64,000 nucleotides of DNA from UBA1275 sp002323515 (lineage in GTDB: Bacteria > Bacteroidota > Rhodothermia > Balneolales > Balneolaceae): positions 65,673 through 129,672 of the forward strand of contig CAXGAH010000005.1 in NCBI GenBank assembly GCA_964007875.1. Reading direction: 5' to 3'. Positions within the stretch are counted from its first letter, which is position 1. Each line of letters starts with the position of its first letter. Shown here in pieces: positions 1-7,894 of this stretch. A program made the position numbers and the translations under genes. A model generated the notes under the pieces. That model searched no databases. It was given only the letters and a program-made list of their open reading frames with translations, and was not told the origin of the DNA.

Positions 1-989
1 ACAGGGCTCATTGATGCATCCACAATTGCAACATCTACATTAGGCGCCGGCTTACCCAAGGTATCCAAATGGGCTGCATCATCATGAAACTCAGTAAAAA
101 TATTGGCCGCGACCTCCGTCAATCCATAATGCATACAAATCCGAGTGGATGGAAGCTGTTCCGCCAATTCTCTCTTCTGCTCAGCCGGCATGGGCATACT
201 ACCAAATTCAATGTAATTTAACTTCTGAAAATAAGGTATGTAACGATCTTTCATCAATTTTTTTACCACTTGATAACCGGTGGGCACCATACATAAGCCA
301 GTAGCACCATCTGAAATATGATCAAAAAACCGCTGGGGAAACATAAACCCTTCTTCTAAAATAGCTGTCGCCCCCATCATTAAGTTTACCCGTAACCTTC
401 GAAGTCCAAAGGCATGATGTAGTGATAGTGGGATTATTTCTTTATCGTGAGGTGTATTCCCGATGAATTCATTTGAGTTGACAGCCCCAGCAAAGATATT
501 TTCATGGGTAAGTTGTACCCCTTTTTGAGAACCTGTCGTACCTGTGGTAAATAAAATATCTGCAATCTCATTGCCTTGAGGAAAAGGGTTTATTTCTCCT
601 GGTTGATGAGTATCGATATCCTGATCCAACTCTTCAAAGGCGAAACTAGTTTCTAGGGAGCCTGGGAATAATGCTATCGCTGGTTCAATTTGAATAAATA
701 ATTCATTTAGTTCTGCTGGTGCCATCCTCGCATCAACAGGTACAGCAATAGCACCTATTCGATGGCAGGCCAAATAAATGGCTGGAAAGCGCAAGGATGT
801 CTGCCCATGAAATAATATTCTATCCCCCCGTTTGACCCCTTTAGCTGTAAAAAAGTAGCCATATGCTTCCACCCAATACGCAAGTTGTGTATAACTTAGC
901 GAATAATCCTTCCAAATTATGGCTGTTTTATTCGGGTTTTCTTCAACTACTTGAAAAAAAGAATGAATAATGGAATTGGGCGTTGACAT
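1..989 (-). CDS. AMP-dependent acyl/aryl ligase, 3' end cut by window edge
   Basis: The minus frame is open from the ATG at 987-989 to base 1, giving 329 residues, so the C-terminal part lies outside. It is an ANL-superfamily adenylating enzyme. The P-loop-like motif FTTGTTGSQKG lies near residues 147-157 and the YGLTE motif near 288-292; the C-terminal lid with the catalytic lysine is not in the window. The family activates a carboxylic acid as acyl-AMP and passes it to CoA or a carrier protein. The start lies 5 bases after the stop of an acyl carrier protein gene, so loading of that carrier is the natural inference. The last gene of a minus-strand polysaccharide operon. The acid used cannot be read from the sequence. 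Confidence 0.88.
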   Translation of the reverse strand, partial: MSTPNSIIHSFFQVVEENPNKTAIIWKDYSLSYTQLAYWVEAYGYFFTAKGVKRGDRILFHGQTSLRFPAIYLACHRIGAIAVPVDARMAPAELNELFIQIEPAIALFPGSLETSFAFEELDQDIDTHQPGEINPFPQGNEIADILFTTGTTGSQKGVQLTHENIFAGAVNSNEFIGNTPHDKEIIPLSLHHAFGLRRLRVNLMMGATAILEEGFMFPQRFFDHISDGATGLCMVPTGYQVVKKLMKDRYIPYFQKLNYIEFGSMPMPAEQKRELAEQLPSTRICMHYGLTEVAANIFTEFHDDAAHLDTLGKPAPNVDVAIVDASMSP

Positions 990-994
990 TCCGC

Positions 995-1231
995 TTAGGA
1001 TAATTCTTCGATTAGTTCTTTGAAATGAGCTACCGATTCAAGCTTAGCAATTTGTTCAGGGGTAATTTCAATATCGTACTCATCTTCGATAGCGGTTATA
1101 ATATTAATATGACCTAGAGAGTCCCAACCAGGTAAGTCTTGAGAAGTAGTTTGGTCGTTAATTTGTGTATCTGCTGACAACATGAGTGTTTGTCGAATCA
1201 GTTCTTCTATGTTGTTCATTACCATTTTCAA
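995..1231 (-). CDS. Dedicated acyl carrier protein
   Basis: A 78-residue acidic protein with the phosphopantetheine attachment motif GWDSLGH at residues 35-41, where the Ser would carry the prosthetic group. This is the length and layout of a discrete ACP or peptidyl carrier protein, with DSLG instead of the DSLD of fatty-acid ACP. Its ATG overlaps the stop of the LpxD-like gene (ATGA at 1228-1231), and the AMP ligase begins 5 bases after its stop, so the three are probably translationally coupled. Inferred role: to hold an unusual acyl group, loaded by the ligase and used by the LpxD-like acyltransferase. Two further in-frame ATGs (1225 and 1219) could be the true start. Confidence 0.88.
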   Translation of the reverse strand: MKMVMNNIEELIRQTLMLSADTQINDQTTSQDLPGWDSLGHINIITAIEDEYDIEITPEQIAKLESVAHFKELIEELS

Positions 1232-2151
1232 GTTTTAGGAATAATTTTTTGCCCAATTGCTTGGTAGTGATCAGGAATAGATTGGGTTACCGTTGCACCA
1301 ATTGCAACAAATGCATGATCACCAATACTAAGTTTATTCAAAATAGTTACACCCGGACTAAGCCAAACATGATCCCCAATAGTGGTAGAACCAGCGATAG
1401 AAACTGCCCCAGTAATTAGGCAATGCTTCCCTATTTTCACATTATGTGAGATGTGTACTGCTTTCGATATCTTAGTTCCTTCGCCTATAAAGGTATCTTG
1501 AATCGCACCTCTATCAATGGTACTGCCTGCCCCTACTTCGACCCGATTGGATAATCGAACCCCGCCAAGATGAGGAAATCGCTCCCAAGCCCCCTGAGAA
1601 GTTTTAGCCAATCCGAAGCCTTCAGCACCTAAAACTACACCTGCTTCAATGACTACCTCATCTCCAATTATCACCCCATCATAGAGGAAACAATTACCAT
1701 GAATATTGGTTCTAGCTCCTATTACGCACTTACCAATAGTGCAATTAGGTCCTATACTAGCCGAGGGATCTATCTCTGCTTCCGGATGTACTACGCAGCT
1801 AGAATGTACTCCAAGTTCATTTTGGTCAACAGTGATTGATCGAGTCATCCTAGTAAAGGCAAGTTTCGGATCCACCACCTTAATCAGTGACTTTGTGGAT
1901 TGAACTTTCGAACTCAACACTATGCTCTCATCACACACAATAACAGTTGCTTGAGTTTTTTCAACGATCTCTTGTTTGTTATTTGCACTAGGATGACACC
2001 ATGTAATGGCTTTTTTACTAGGATCATATTTTTTATCGTCTATAGAAGCCACTAAATCTAAGCGATAATTATCAGCCGAACCCTCTCGGCTGTAGGCACC
2101 ACGCAGTACCTCTAATAGATTATTAAGGAAAAAAGGCTGATTATTGGCCAT
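1228..2151 (-). CDS. LpxD-like left-handed beta-helix N-acyltransferase
   Basis: 307 residues. An N-terminal globular domain (about 1-110) is followed by hexapeptide repeats. The stretch GAEGFGLA (175-182), RFPHLGG (191-197), TIDRGAI (211-217) and ISHNVKIG (234-241) follows the order of LpxD, the UDP-3-O-acylglucosamine N-acyltransferase of lipid A synthesis; His236 sits where LpxD has its catalytic His. LpxD takes acyl-ACP as donor and an amino sugar as acceptor. The protein ends soon after the helix and lacks the C-terminal helical extension that E. coli LpxD (341 residues) uses with ACP. It sits in an O-antigen-type operon with its own ACP, not beside other lipid A genes, so I infer a paralog that acylates a repeat-unit amino sugar. 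Confidence 0.82.
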   Translation of the reverse strand: MANNQPFFLNNLLEVLRGAYSREGSADNYRLDLVASIDDKKYDPSKKAITWCHPSANNKQEIVEKTQATVIVCDESIVLSSKVQSTKSLIKVVDPKLAFTRMTRSITVDQNELGVHSSCVVHPEAEIDPSASIGPNCTIGKCVIGARTNIHGNCFLYDGVIIGDEVVIEAGVVLGAEGFGLAKTSQGAWERFPHLGGVRLSNRVEVGAGSTIDRGAIQDTFIGEGTKISKAVHISHNVKIGKHCLITGAVSIAGSTTIGDHVWLSPGVTILNKLSIGDHAFVAIGATVTQSIPDHYQAIGQKIIPKT

Positions 2152-2185
2152 AGATTTAAAAACTCAGGTTAGAATAGAAAAGCAA

Positions 2186-2824
2186 CTATAATTTAAGTCT
2201 TTTAACTTCAAAAGCCTCAGCAAAAGCCTCGTTGACCTGTACCCCACGAACACGGGCTAAACCCTCTATAAATTCTTTTGTAAAATATGGGCGTTGTTTT
2301 TCGAACTGTGAATAATAGGCTTGCATCATCTTCCACTTTAAATCCAAGTGTCGCTGCTCTAGTGGCACAAAAGCCTGAGTGTAAAAGCTTATATGATTCC
2401 ATGGAAGTTCATATCCCCAAATACTAACCTGCTTAAACGCTCTCAACCCCTCATTATGAACTACTTGATGATCTTGATGCAGATCACTACCAGAGGGAAC
2501 CAATACTAAATCTGGTTTGATTTGCTGGCGTAACTTAACTAATTCCTCAAGAACTTCTTGTCGGTGATAGGACAACATTCTAACCTGATAATCATAGACA
2601 AATAACTGCTCTTTTGGAATGCCTAGAATATCCATAGACGCATGGAATTCATCCCTCAATTGATCTGGATTGGCACCTTCGGGTAAGGATGCTCTAGCGG
2701 TTGAAAAAGCGGCAACATAAATCTTCTTACCCTCCTCTAAAAAGCGTGCAATGGTTCCGCCACAACCCAACTCTGCATCGTCGGTATGTGGGGCTAGAAT
2801 AAGGACTGTTTGAATGCTTTGCAT
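2186..2824 (-). CDS. PIG-L family zinc deacetylase
   Basis: 212 residues with the PIG-L/LmbE signature APHTDDAELG at residues 11-20 (PHPDD in most members; the Pro is Thr here) and a downstream HQDH motif providing the other zinc ligand. The family removes N-acetyl groups from GlcNAc-type sugars, for example GlcNAc-PI or bacillithiol and mycothiol precursors. There is no signal peptide, so it acts in the cytosol. It lies between the WecD-like and LpxD-like genes, 14 and 34 bases from them. Inferred role: exposing a free amine on a sugar nucleotide or lipid-linked sugar so that the downstream acyltransferase can add a different acyl group. Confidence 0.85.
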   Translation of the reverse strand: MQSIQTVLILAPHTDDAELGCGGTIARFLEEGKKIYVAAFSTARASLPEGANPDQLRDEFHASMDILGIPKEQLFVYDYQVRMLSYHRQEVLEELVKLRQQIKPDLVLVPSGSDLHQDHQVVHNEGLRAFKQVSIWGYELPWNHISFYTQAFVPLEQRHLDLKWKMMQAYYSQFEKQRPYFTKEFIEGLARVRGVQVNEAFAEAFEVKRLKL

Positions 2825-2838
2825 AGGGTTAAGTTAGG

Positions 2839-3519
2839 TTATTGTACTTTTTTATAAAATATATGCTCAATCTTAGAAAGACTCCGATTCGAACGAATGT
2901 GATTTTTTATTACAGCTAGATTGGACAACTGGGTTGTATTTATTAATGTGAAAGAATGACCTATATGGTTGATGAGGAATTGCTGCATTTTGATGTGAAA
3001 TTTCATTCCCCGAGCTTTAGGAATAACCCCTGTCATCAATCCCTTATATGTCTGATGATCGACTATTTTTAACATAAAAAATCCAACTACCTCATTGCTG
3101 AATTCAATAACAGCGGTTAAAATATTTGGGTCATTTATATTATTTGTAATTGATGCACCGTAATATTTCTTACAAGCACTCTCATCAAAAAATATTGGGT
3201 TATTAAAACGGGTCCTGTATTCCTCATTTTGACACATGGATTTTAAGTTCAATGCTGAAATAAGTGAATGATCATCCTCTTCAATCAAACGAATACCTTC
3301 ATACACTTCTTGAGATGGTTCAACCTCTGTCGCAAATTCAATGAAAGACTCTACAAGTGAAAATCCATGCTTTTGAGCCTCAATTATTCCTGAAAAATCG
3401 TCACTTGACAGCCTAAGTTCATAGAGCCCCTCTTCCTTACATAACTTAGGATCATCAGTGGAATCTAATCGATACCACTGGATACCATAAAATTCAGTCA
3501 TCCATGAATCTAGTTTCAT
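2839..3519 (-). CDS. wecD: WecD-like dTDP-fucosamine acetyltransferase (GNAT)
   Basis: I chose the ATG at 3517-3519, which gives about 226 residues and clears the upstream gene; a longer in-frame start at 3609 would lie inside that gene. From memory, the blocks KHGFSLVESFIEF and TTQLSNLAVIKNHIRSN resemble E. coli WecD (GFSLVEG and ATQMGNTAALKRYIQSG). WecD transfers acetyl from acetyl-CoA to the 4-amine of dTDP-Fuc4N. The acetyl-CoA loop is weak here (KARGMKF instead of a clean Q/R-x-x-G-x-G/A). The neighbouring WecE-like and WecF-like genes support the assignment. A different acyl donor is possible given the loop. Confidence 0.68.
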   Translation of the reverse strand: MKLDSWMTEFYGIQWYRLDSTDDPKLCKEEGLYELRLSSDDFSGIIEAQKHGFSLVESFIEFATEVEPSQEVYEGIRLIEEDDHSLISALNLKSMCQNEEYRTRFNNPIFFDESACKKYYGASITNNINDPNILTAVIEFSNEVVGFFMLKIVDHQTYKGLMTGVIPKARGMKFHIKMQQFLINHIGHSFTLINTTQLSNLAVIKNHIRSNRSLSKIEHIFYKKVQ

Positions 3520-3523
3520 ATAA

Positions 3524-4006
3524 TCACTTTTTCTTGTAGAGTTTCGCGGGATTACCAAACCATATCTCATTATCAGGAACATCATCGCGAACTTGTGAAC
3601 AAGCGCCAATCACGCAGTTATTCCCGATTGAAGTATTGGGCATAAGGGTGACATTAGCGCCAATCATACTTCCATGTCCAACACCCTTCACTTGTTTAAC
3701 ATCATTCTTTTCTAAATTGGGTGTATCTGTTAAAACAAATGAATACTTAATCAAACAATTATCGCCTATAACTGCATTTGCTGAAATTGTACATCTGCTA
3801 CCCATCTTGGTATTATTCCCAATGATAACATTATTTCTTATTTCGCAATATGCTGTGAATGAACAATTTGACCCAATTTTTGCACCTTTCCTTACTATAC
3901 AGAATGGTCCTAATGTTGTTCCGTCACCTATTTCAACATCATCCTCAACTAAAGCTAAAGGATGTATCGTTACATTATTTCCGATTTTTGCGTTTTCTGA
4001 AATCAT
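3524..4006 (-). CDS. Hexapeptide (left-handed beta-helix) sugar acyltransferase
   Basis: I take the ATG at 4004-4006 as start (160 residues). An in-frame start at 4048 would add 14 residues overlapping wecE and lacking repeat character. Hexapeptide repeats begin at once and run almost to the end, with a loop around residue 115 and the C-terminal GNPAKLYKKK typical of WbpD/WlbB/FdtC-like O- or N-acyltransferases. These use acetyl-CoA on nucleotide sugars in polysaccharide pathways. It lies 7 bases after the wecE stop and 4 bases before the wecD-like start. With the GNAT and the LpxD-like enzyme, this operon has three acyltransferases; the acceptor of this one is unknown. Confidence 0.8.
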   Translation of the reverse strand: MISENAKIGNNVTIHPLALVEDDVEIGDGTTLGPFCIVRKGAKIGSNCSFTAYCEIRNNVIIGNNTKMGSRCTISANAVIGDNCLIKYSFVLTDTPNLEKNDVKQVKGVGHGSMIGANVTLMPNTSIGNNCVIGACSQVRDDVPDNEIWFGNPAKLYKKK

Positions 4007-4013
4007 ATTAGAG

Positions 4014-5150
4014 TTAATTATTAGTAAAAAAAAACTGTACCTCATCAATTATACGTTTTTGGTCGCCTTCAGTTAAACTAAAAAAAATGGGTAAACGAAC
4101 AAGCTTTTGAGCGTTTTCTACAGTTGTCGGTAAATGATACTTATTCAAATGTTGATGGGCAAAATTACTGCTATGTAATGGCACATAATGAAAAACAACA
4201 AGGATATTTTTACTTTTCATATAGCTTATAAAGCTGTCTCTTTGTTCTAGACTGTCTAATAATAGATAGAACATATGGGCATTTGATACAATACTATTAG
4301 GTACAACCGGTAGGGTAATTGAATGGGCCTCAGTACCTGAAAGAGAATTATAATATCGTTGATATAGTACATTTCTTTTGGTCTGAATCTCATCCAAATG
4401 CTCTAACTGGGCTTTTAAAACGGCTGCATTGATATCCGAAGGAAGAAAACTTGATCCAATGTCTACCCATGAATATTTATCCAACTCTCCCCTATAAAAC
4501 TTACTTCTATTAGTTCCTTTTTCTCTAATAATCTCTGCTCTAGCTTTCAAAGTAGGATCATTAATGATTAATGCACCACCTTCTCCCATCGAAATATTCT
4601 TGGTTTCGTGGAAGGAATAGCAGCCTAAATGACCAATACCCCCTAAATATTTACCTTTATATTCAGCATTGATACCCTGTGCTGCATCTTCTACTACGCT
4701 AAGATGATGTCTCTGCGCAATATCCATAATTAAATCCATCTCACAACTAACTCCTGCATAGTGTACTGGCATGATTGCCTTTGTACGTGAGGTGATGGCT
4801 TCTTCAATCAACGTCTCATCTATATTTTGTGTATCTGGACGGATATCAACAAATACCGGTTTGGCTCCTCTTAAGACTACAGCATTTGCCGTTGAAACAA
4901 ATGTATAGGAAGGCATAATAACTTCATCTCCCGGACCAATATCTATTAATAACATAGCCATTTCAATGGCATGTGTCCCACTAGTTGTCAAAAGTACTTT
5001 TTCAAAACCGAATTTTTCTTCTAAAAATGATTGACACCAGTGCGTATAAAACCCGTCACCTGAAACCTTATTCCTAAGGTATGCATCTTCTATATACCTT
5101 ATTTCTGGCCCAAACAAATTTTGCCTGTTAAATGGTATTCGTTCTAACAT
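4014..5150 (-). CDS. wecE: dTDP-4-amino-4,6-dideoxygalactose transaminase
   Basis: 378 residues, DegT/DnrJ/EryC1/StrS family. Long stretches agree with what I remember of E. coli WecE/RffA: GDEVIMPSYTFVSTANA, AKPVFVDIRPDT, MPVHYAG, VVEDAAQG, SFHETKN and EIIREKGTNRS. The Lys of HETKN (residue 184) would bind PLP. It converts dTDP-4-keto-6-deoxyglucose to dTDP-Fuc4N using glutamate. The length matches the family. Its start overlaps the end of the WecF-like gene by 7 bases, so the two are co-translated. The RmlA/RmlB enzymes that make its substrate are not in the window. Confidence 0.93.
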   Translation of the reverse strand: MLERIPFNRQNLFGPEIRYIEDAYLRNKVSGDGFYTHWCQSFLEEKFGFEKVLLTTSGTHAIEMAMLLIDIGPGDEVIMPSYTFVSTANAVVLRGAKPVFVDIRPDTQNIDETLIEEAITSRTKAIMPVHYAGVSCEMDLIMDIAQRHHLSVVEDAAQGINAEYKGKYLGGIGHLGCYSFHETKNISMGEGGALIINDPTLKARAEIIREKGTNRSKFYRGELDKYSWVDIGSSFLPSDINAAVLKAQLEHLDEIQTKRNVLYQRYYNSLSGTEAHSITLPVVPNSIVSNAHMFYLLLDSLEQRDSFISYMKSKNILVVFHYVPLHSSNFAHQHLNKYHLPTTVENAQKLVRLPIFFSLTEGDQKRIIDEVQFFFTNN

Positions 5151-6235
5151 TTGTTGTTAAAAAGATCTAATAACTGCTTTTTTAATGTTTCTTTTGAGAA
5201 AACTTCTGCCATTATACGACTGTTAGATGTGGATTCATCCTTTGAAATTGGCCGTAACACGATTTCTTCTGTTGAACCAATAATTATTCCTAATTTTCTA
5301 AAATATACGGAATGATTTGCCTCGGGATGCAAGTAAACAGTCGCTCCATTTGCTAATAAATAGGTGATATTTCCCATACCTTGTTGCCGTATTTGTGGAA
5401 AAATAGCCATATTAATTTCCGATAGATAACTACGGTAAGTACTTAAGGAAAGAAGGTTTAATATAGGAACAAATCTCTCGCTAAATAAATTACTACCCTC
5501 TCTTTTGATTTCCTCTATGCTCTCATTTTTACCATACGATAATGGCATATAAAGTGAGTAATCATCCTTTTTAGATAAAAGCTGATTGAGTTTATTTAAT
5601 AATTTTAAATGCTCATTAGATGGATCAGCCGAATGACCAATCATTATTTTTAAAGATGTTGGCTGAATAAAATCAACTGGGTCTGTTTCATGAGTTTCTG
5701 TAAAATCAAGCACATTACTTGGATATTTAAACGACCAAATAGGTGTAGGTTCTATATCAAAAAATGTTCTGATATCATCATACTCCCCTGGTATTCCAAC
5801 TGCTAAATAACCAACACTCCGTACCGTCTTCGTTTGAATAAGAAGCAAGAGCCTAGTTTTTAGACTAAGAATAGTACTTTTAAATTTATGTAATTCCGCA
5901 CCCCAGTAAAACCAAACACCTTTTTCCCGAAATAATGATGGTCTAAGAAGGATTAAAAACATAGTAAATATCTCATTTAGGCCATGAAGAATTATTTTAT
6001 CAGCCCGGCTTAGTTCCTTAAATAGCCGCCTTAACAAAAGAGGCTGTAGGAGCATGCTAACTAGAGAGTACGGTTGAAGTATTATACTCTGATTCCTAGA
6101 TAACAATTGTACATCTTTTTTTTTCCAAACAAAATAACGATGCCTATTCTCCACATCTACTATACTAACAAACTCAATGAAGTCCCTGATAAGTAGACTT
6201 TCAGTGCCAATATGTACAATATGCTTTTTAGTCAT
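5144..6235 (-). CDS. wecF: Fuc4NAc transferase, WecF family
   Basis: 363 residues, close to E. coli WecF (359). Recognisable blocks are GHSADPSNEHL (WecF GNSGDRSNEH), YMPLSYGKNE, NLFSERF and RQQGMGNITYLLANGATVYL (WecF RQQGIGTLCLLIQAG). The family (GT56) moves Fuc4NAc from dTDP-Fuc4NAc to lipid II of enterobacterial common antigen on the inner face of the membrane. It is the first gene of the minus-strand operon, with a 95-base divergent promoter region shared with the flippase. The family call is firm; the exact acceptor lipid in this organism is inferred. Confidence 0.86.
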   Translation of the reverse strand: MTKKHIVHIGTESLLIRDFIEFVSIVDVENRHRYFVWKKKDVQLLSRNQSIILQPYSLVSMLLQPLLLRRLFKELSRADKIILHGLNEIFTMFLILLRPSLFREKGVWFYWGAELHKFKSTILSLKTRLLLLIQTKTVRSVGYLAVGIPGEYDDIRTFFDIEPTPIWSFKYPSNVLDFTETHETDPVDFIQPTSLKIMIGHSADPSNEHLKLLNKLNQLLSKKDDYSLYMPLSYGKNESIEEIKREGSNLFSERFVPILNLLSLSTYRSYLSEINMAIFPQIRQQGMGNITYLLANGATVYLHPEANHSVYFRKLGIIIGSTEEIVLRPISKDESTSNSRIMAEVFSKETLKKQLLDLFNNKC

Positions 6236-6330
6236 TTGATTGTTTGTATACCTGCTTCTAGCGTGAGTAAGGTAAAAAATAATTATGTGTATATTTCACT
6301 CAACATTACTTCGACCAAGGCATATACTAT

Positions 6331-7809
6331 TTGGGTATTATAATTAAACAGAGTATTCGGAACGCAACCTTAACTTACTTAGGTATCGGGTTAGGTCTAT
6401 TATCCACTATCTTTTTATTTCCTCATATTTTGGGAGTTGAAAAATATGGACTAACCAGAAGCTTAATCGCTATTACAACCATTAGTAGCCAGATAATCAC
6501 ACTTGGCATCCCGAATACTATACTAAAATTTGTACCAACATTAGAAAAAGATCAGGGAGGTAGAAGTAAATTTTTCAGAAGAGTCATCAGCCCTTCCTTT
6601 TTTATCCTCACCATTTATGTGACTTCTTATTTCTTCTTTGAATCCCATTGGCTTAGTCTATATGCCGACTCACCCCTTCTCGAAGTTTACCTATGGCTGG
6701 TAATACCTATGGTTTTCGCAAGTACCACTTTCTCACTTTTTTCCGCTTTTATAAAAGCTTCACTAGATACCGTTTTTGTCACTTTTTTACAGGATGTACT
6801 ATTAAGAATACTTATTCTGATTTTTTTAGTTCTTTACTTTTTTGATATACTCAGTTTTCCGCATTTTATGTTAGGTTTTGTAGGTGCCTATTTGATAAAT
6901 ATGCTCATTTTATTGGCATACAGCTTAAGCCAAAAATATTATCTACCTTCTACAAGTAAGGCAGATAGCCCTTTTGACTTAAAAGAAACATTTACTTACA
7001 GTTTCTTCGCTTTTTTTAGTGGCTTCACCATGATTTTAGTGAGCAATATTGATTTAATAATGGTTGATATGTTCGAAGGACTTGAAAACGCTGGTATCTA
7101 TGCCTTAGCTATGTATATGGGTACTGTTATCACCGTTCCGAGAAAAAGTTTGGCTAAAGTTATCCACCCTATTCTAACAAAGTCATTTAATGAAAATAAC
7201 CTTGCCGAAGTTAAACGGCTTTATACACAATCTTCCATAAATCAATTACTCTTCTCTTTAATTATTTACGTTGGTATTTTAACAAACCTAGATGACTTAT
7301 ATCGTATATTACCAAACGAATTTTCAGAAGGTAAACCCATTATTGCTGTACTGGGTCTTGCTTATCTGTTTGATTTAGCAACTGGCTCAAATGGACAAAT
7401 TATCATAACCTCTAAATACTTTAGGTTTGATTTTATCTCTTCATTAATACTCATGATTGCGGCTGTACTACTCAACTACTTTTTGATACCAAGATATGGC
7501 TTAATGGGTGCGGCAATTGCAACTGCCACGTCTGTTGGACTATATAACCTCATCAAAACCATATTCCTCTGGGTAGTTCTCCGCATTCAACCTTTCAAAT
7601 GGCATACGCTATCTATTGCAGTACTTGGTATTATTTGTTATTTCTTAGGTGAATACATTAACATCGGCATCCACCCAATCTTCTCAATTATCATAAGGTC
7701 CATTATACTGGGAACAAGCTACTTAGGGCTTGCCTACACGTTTCGTTTGTCGAACGAATTTAACTCAACTATTAAAGATTTAGTAGCTAAATTAACTCGG
7801 AAAAAATAA
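6331..7809 (+). CDS. wzx: Wzx-type oligosaccharide flippase
   Basis: 492 residues, almost entirely hydrophobic segments separated by short basic loops, as in MATE/MOP-superfamily polysaccharide flippases (12-14 spans). It begins with a TTG at 6331, with AAGG at 6317-6320 as a possible ribosome binding site; no in-frame ATG lies upstream. The central run with NIDLIMVDMF and the C-terminal RYGLMGAAIATA are typical of Wzx/RfbX proteins. It moves undecaprenyl-linked repeat units across the inner membrane. Divergence from the wecF operon suggests that its cargo is the Fuc4N-containing unit made by those genes. Confidence 0.88.
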   Translation: MGIIIKQSIRNATLTYLGIGLGLLSTIFLFPHILGVEKYGLTRSLIAITTISSQIITLGIPNTILKFVPTLEKDQGGRSKFFRRVISPSFFILTIYVTSYFFFESHWLSLYADSPLLEVYLWLVIPMVFASTTFSLFSAFIKASLDTVFVTFLQDVLLRILILIFLVLYFFDILSFPHFMLGFVGAYLINMLILLAYSLSQKYYLPSTSKADSPFDLKETFTYSFFAFFSGFTMILVSNIDLIMVDMFEGLENAGIYALAMYMGTVITVPRKSLAKVIHPILTKSFNENNLAEVKRLYTQSSINQLLFSLIIYVGILTNLDDLYRILPNEFSEGKPIIAVLGLAYLFDLATGSNGQIIITSKYFRFDFISSLILMIAAVLLNYFLIPRYGLMGAAIATATSVGLYNLIKTIFLWVVLRIQPFKWHTLSIAVLGIICYFLGEYINIGIHPIFSIIIRSIILGTSYLGLAYTFRLSNEFNSTIKDLVAKLTRKK

Positions 7810-7850
7810 ATGCTTATAAAGCAGTTTTAAAAAATACCTGTTATTTTCAG

Positions 7851-7865
7851 ATCTCTTTAAGAGAT
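7851..7865. promoter_or_regulatory. 15-base palindrome before hisS
   Basis: ATCTCTT-T-AAGAGAT, arms of 7 with one central base, 30 bases before the hisS start and 42 bases after the flippase stop. No T-run follows, so it is not a classical terminator. It could be an operator or chance. Confidence 0.25.
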
Positions 7866-7894
7866 ATCTTCAGGATACAACAAAATCATACTCT

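Noticed and set aside
3524..4048. Longer start for the hexapeptide acyltransferase
   Set aside because: The extra 14 residues overlap wecE and are not hexapeptide-like; the ATG at 4006 fits better.
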